In this document: positions 62,254 to 64,000 of the stretch, in pieces
Position numbering within the stretch: the first letter of the stretch is position 1
How the letters are laid out: each line of letters begins with the position of its first letter
Assembly: GCA_949751835.1 (NCBI GenBank)
Contig: CATKHK010000078.1
Span: 149,711 to 213,710, forward strand
From: Blepharisma japonicum
Taxonomy: Eukaryota; Ciliophora; Heterotrichea; Heterotrichida; Blepharismidae
Reading direction: 5' to 3'
Length of the DNA stretch: 64,000 nucleotides
Position numbers and translations under genes: made by a program
Notes under the pieces: generated by a model
The model's database searches: none
Told to the model about the DNA's origin: nothing
Seen by the model: only the letters and a program-made list of their open reading frames with translations

Positions 62254-63609
62254 CTATACCTTTATTTTCAAATTTAACTTTTTCGTTTTTAAATTAAATT
62301 CGTATATGCTGCCTTCAGTATTAAAATAAAATGAATCTTCAAAATAAGTATTTCCTGAAATCAAATTAGACTCAATACTAAATTCTGCTGATATTTCTTC
62401 TCAACTAAAAGGATTTTTTAATTTACTAGAAAATATTCTCCCTCTCAAATATATCACATAAGCAATCCCATCATAACATGCTAAGACATTATCACCTCAA
62501 GCCTTAGATTTCAAGACTGTAGAATAAGCAATTTATTATATTAAGATAATAACGTTTTACGTCTGCTTGGATGCTACTATCATAAAAATTTCTTGCCATT
62601 TTGCACTTATGGCTTAAGGCACTGGATTGAGCTGTTTCTTAGGATAAAACTCTCATGAATGTGTAATGCTAGACAAGGTTTGCCACCCAGAAAATTTGAA
62701 GAAAAAAATATTTAGGCTGTCGATCAAGATGGAAGTTAAGCCCAGAAAGCACGCCTTGCACCATGCTAAGGGATTTGCCGAATTAGTCAAGTGAGTACCT
62801 CTCACCTTGCTGGGCTTCCCATTTCCAGTTCCTAAATCCATCTCTCTTGAGGTAAAAGCTTGGCTTGATAGTTTGCAGGTGGACTCCTGGCATTGCACTC
62901 CATCTCAAAGTAAACTGAGCATACACATTCCGAATGCCATTCTCTCTTCCAAAAAATCTATAGAGTTGTCCGGCTACAGATACTATAATGGTTGCCACCT
63001 TACTTGACCAGATTGGTGACTTGGATCTGCCCGACACTTTTATTTATAGGCAGAATAGGAGTTCAAACTTGGATCATAAGAGACCAATTCACCGTTCATA
63101 GATGAACATAAAATCAAGCCACAAAATTCCATAGATTCCACTCAAGTGCTACCTATTGGAATATATGGAATTGCTACTCACTTTTTCTTTGCTAAATTAT
63201 ACTTTAGAGCATAAGAAAATTCAGAAAAAGCACAAAACAGATAGATCCAGCCTCTTAAATAAGATGCTCTTCCATTTCAGACTGGGACAGCATCAGATAA
63301 TATCCTTGAACTAAAATTTTTATCAATAATAAATGCAGTGCCTGTCATACAGAAATAGTCAGGATTTACAACACAAAAGAGCTCATTGTTAGGAAGTTGA
63401 AATAGGCAATTTCATGAGCATAAGTCATCTGGGGAGTCAATTTCATTTTTGTCAGATTGCAAAGTATTTAAGTTTGTTGTTCTAACTGTTTTGGTCCCTT
63501 GGATAAAAGAAAAAATAAGAGAGCTTTTATGAGGATTTTGATAAATAATTTTAGACTTGAGTAAAGGACAATTTTTATTTTTTCCTATTTTTTTGTTGAG
63601 GTCTTCCAT
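62254..63609 (-). pseudogene. Kelch-like beta-propeller gene, apparently disrupted
   Basis: From ATG 63609 the minus strand encodes a kelch-like propeller (MEDLNKKIGKNK; LFQLPNNELFCVV; VPVWNGRASYLRGWIYLF; KYNLAKKKWVAIPYIP; LVSYDPSLNSYSAYK) to a TAA near 63050. The last part, down to TAG 62254-62256, is in the same frame (SKAWGDNVLACYDGIAYVIY; NPFSWEEISAEF; FYFNTEGSIYEFNLKTKKL). The middle has several TAA/TAG in that frame, and its best kelch-like reading (VSVAGQLYRFFGRENGIRNV) is in another frame. No 15/16-nt intron that I can find fixes this. Either the gene is a pseudogene or an insertion occupies the middle. Kelch assignment is by repeat pattern (aromatic-W and GxxY spacing). Confidence 0.5.
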
Positions 63610-64000
63610 TGTTTATATCATGCATTTAGTGTTTGCTTTTCTTTCAATTTATTACAAATGAATATTTTCAAAAAAAATGTATGTGCTTAAAAAAAGTTAA
63701 TTTCTACGTTACAAAATTTTGTTCCGCCTCAAGTGAGTAATGCACCTATAATATAACCCCCCAGATAAAAATGAAGGGCATTTATTTAATATTTAAAGGC
63801 TCCTTATGTATCTGATGCTTAAGTTGCCTTAAAGATATTATCTGCTTGCAAAATATGCATATCATTTCAGAAGTAATAAATTGTTTATTATGTTCATTCA
63901 TTAAATAACTTAAACATGCTGAGGTAAAAAATTGTAAGCTTTTATTCGATATTGGCCTAAATCTGAAAATTAGTGAAATTAGCTCTTCATTGAATCATTT
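63610..64000. other. AT-rich window end
   Basis: No gene could be supported; stops are frequent in all frames. Confidence 0.5.

Noticed and set aside
1-64000. CRISPR arrays, rRNA, tRNA, telomeric repeats or intact transposase genes
   Set aside because: I looked for spaced direct repeats, B-box-like GGTTCGA motifs, CCCTAA-type repeats and transposase signatures and found none that I could support.

Overview
The window is AT-rich eukaryotic (ciliate) nuclear DNA. Genes are short and tightly packed on both strands. TAA and TAG end genes, while TGA is read through as tryptophan in nearly every long gene. Introns are only 15-16 nt long. This combination (TGA = Trp, TAA/TAG stop, 15/16-nt introns) is what is known for the macronuclear genome of the heterotrich Blepharisma, so I infer Blepharisma or a close relative. 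All gene models here were rebuilt with TGA = Trp and with the tiny introns removed; a standard-code reading breaks almost every gene.

Layout. 0.1-9.3 kb: a pseudokinase (-), a USP53/54-like ubiquitin hydrolase fused to many zinc fingers (+), a broken sugar transporter (+), a small Ser/His/Asn-rich protein (-), an ACSBG-type acyl-CoA synthetase (-) and a Bin3/MePCE-type RNA cap methyltransferase (-). 9.8-20.8 kb: one giant gene (about 3,668 aa) with a signal peptide, a malectin-like domain, eight LamG-like domains alternating with cysteine-rich repeats, and a multi-pass C-terminus. 21-26 kb: a ubiquitin-like fusion protein (+), a multi-pass membrane protein (-), a longin R-SNARE (-) and a ubiquitin-conjugating enzyme (-). 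26-30 kb: mostly gene relics, plus one small two-exon gene. 30-34.4 kb: a small winged-helix-like protein, the ciliary dynein regulatory complex subunit DRC3, a small permuted-papain-like protein and a CID-domain (RPRD/Rtt103-like) protein. 34.4-36.4 kb: a cryptic relic. 36.4-60.1 kb: a tandem array of five paralogous multi-pass PAS-domain membrane proteins, each about 1,370 aa with two introns at conserved positions. 60.4-62.0 kb: a SETD3-like SET methyltransferase. 62.3-63.6 kb: a disrupted kelch-like gene.

How the parts relate. There are no operons; neighbouring genes are unrelated housekeeping or cell-surface functions. Two themes stand out. One is ubiquitin biology: USP-like, UBL fusion and E2. 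The other is expansion of large surface or sensory membrane proteins by duplication, both inside a gene (a repeating LamG/Cys-rich unit of about 700 aa) and between genes (the PAS array, with one near-identical patch between copies 4 and 5 and a remnant of another copy in a spacer). The array is the most unusual feature. Its ligand and output cannot be read from the sequence.
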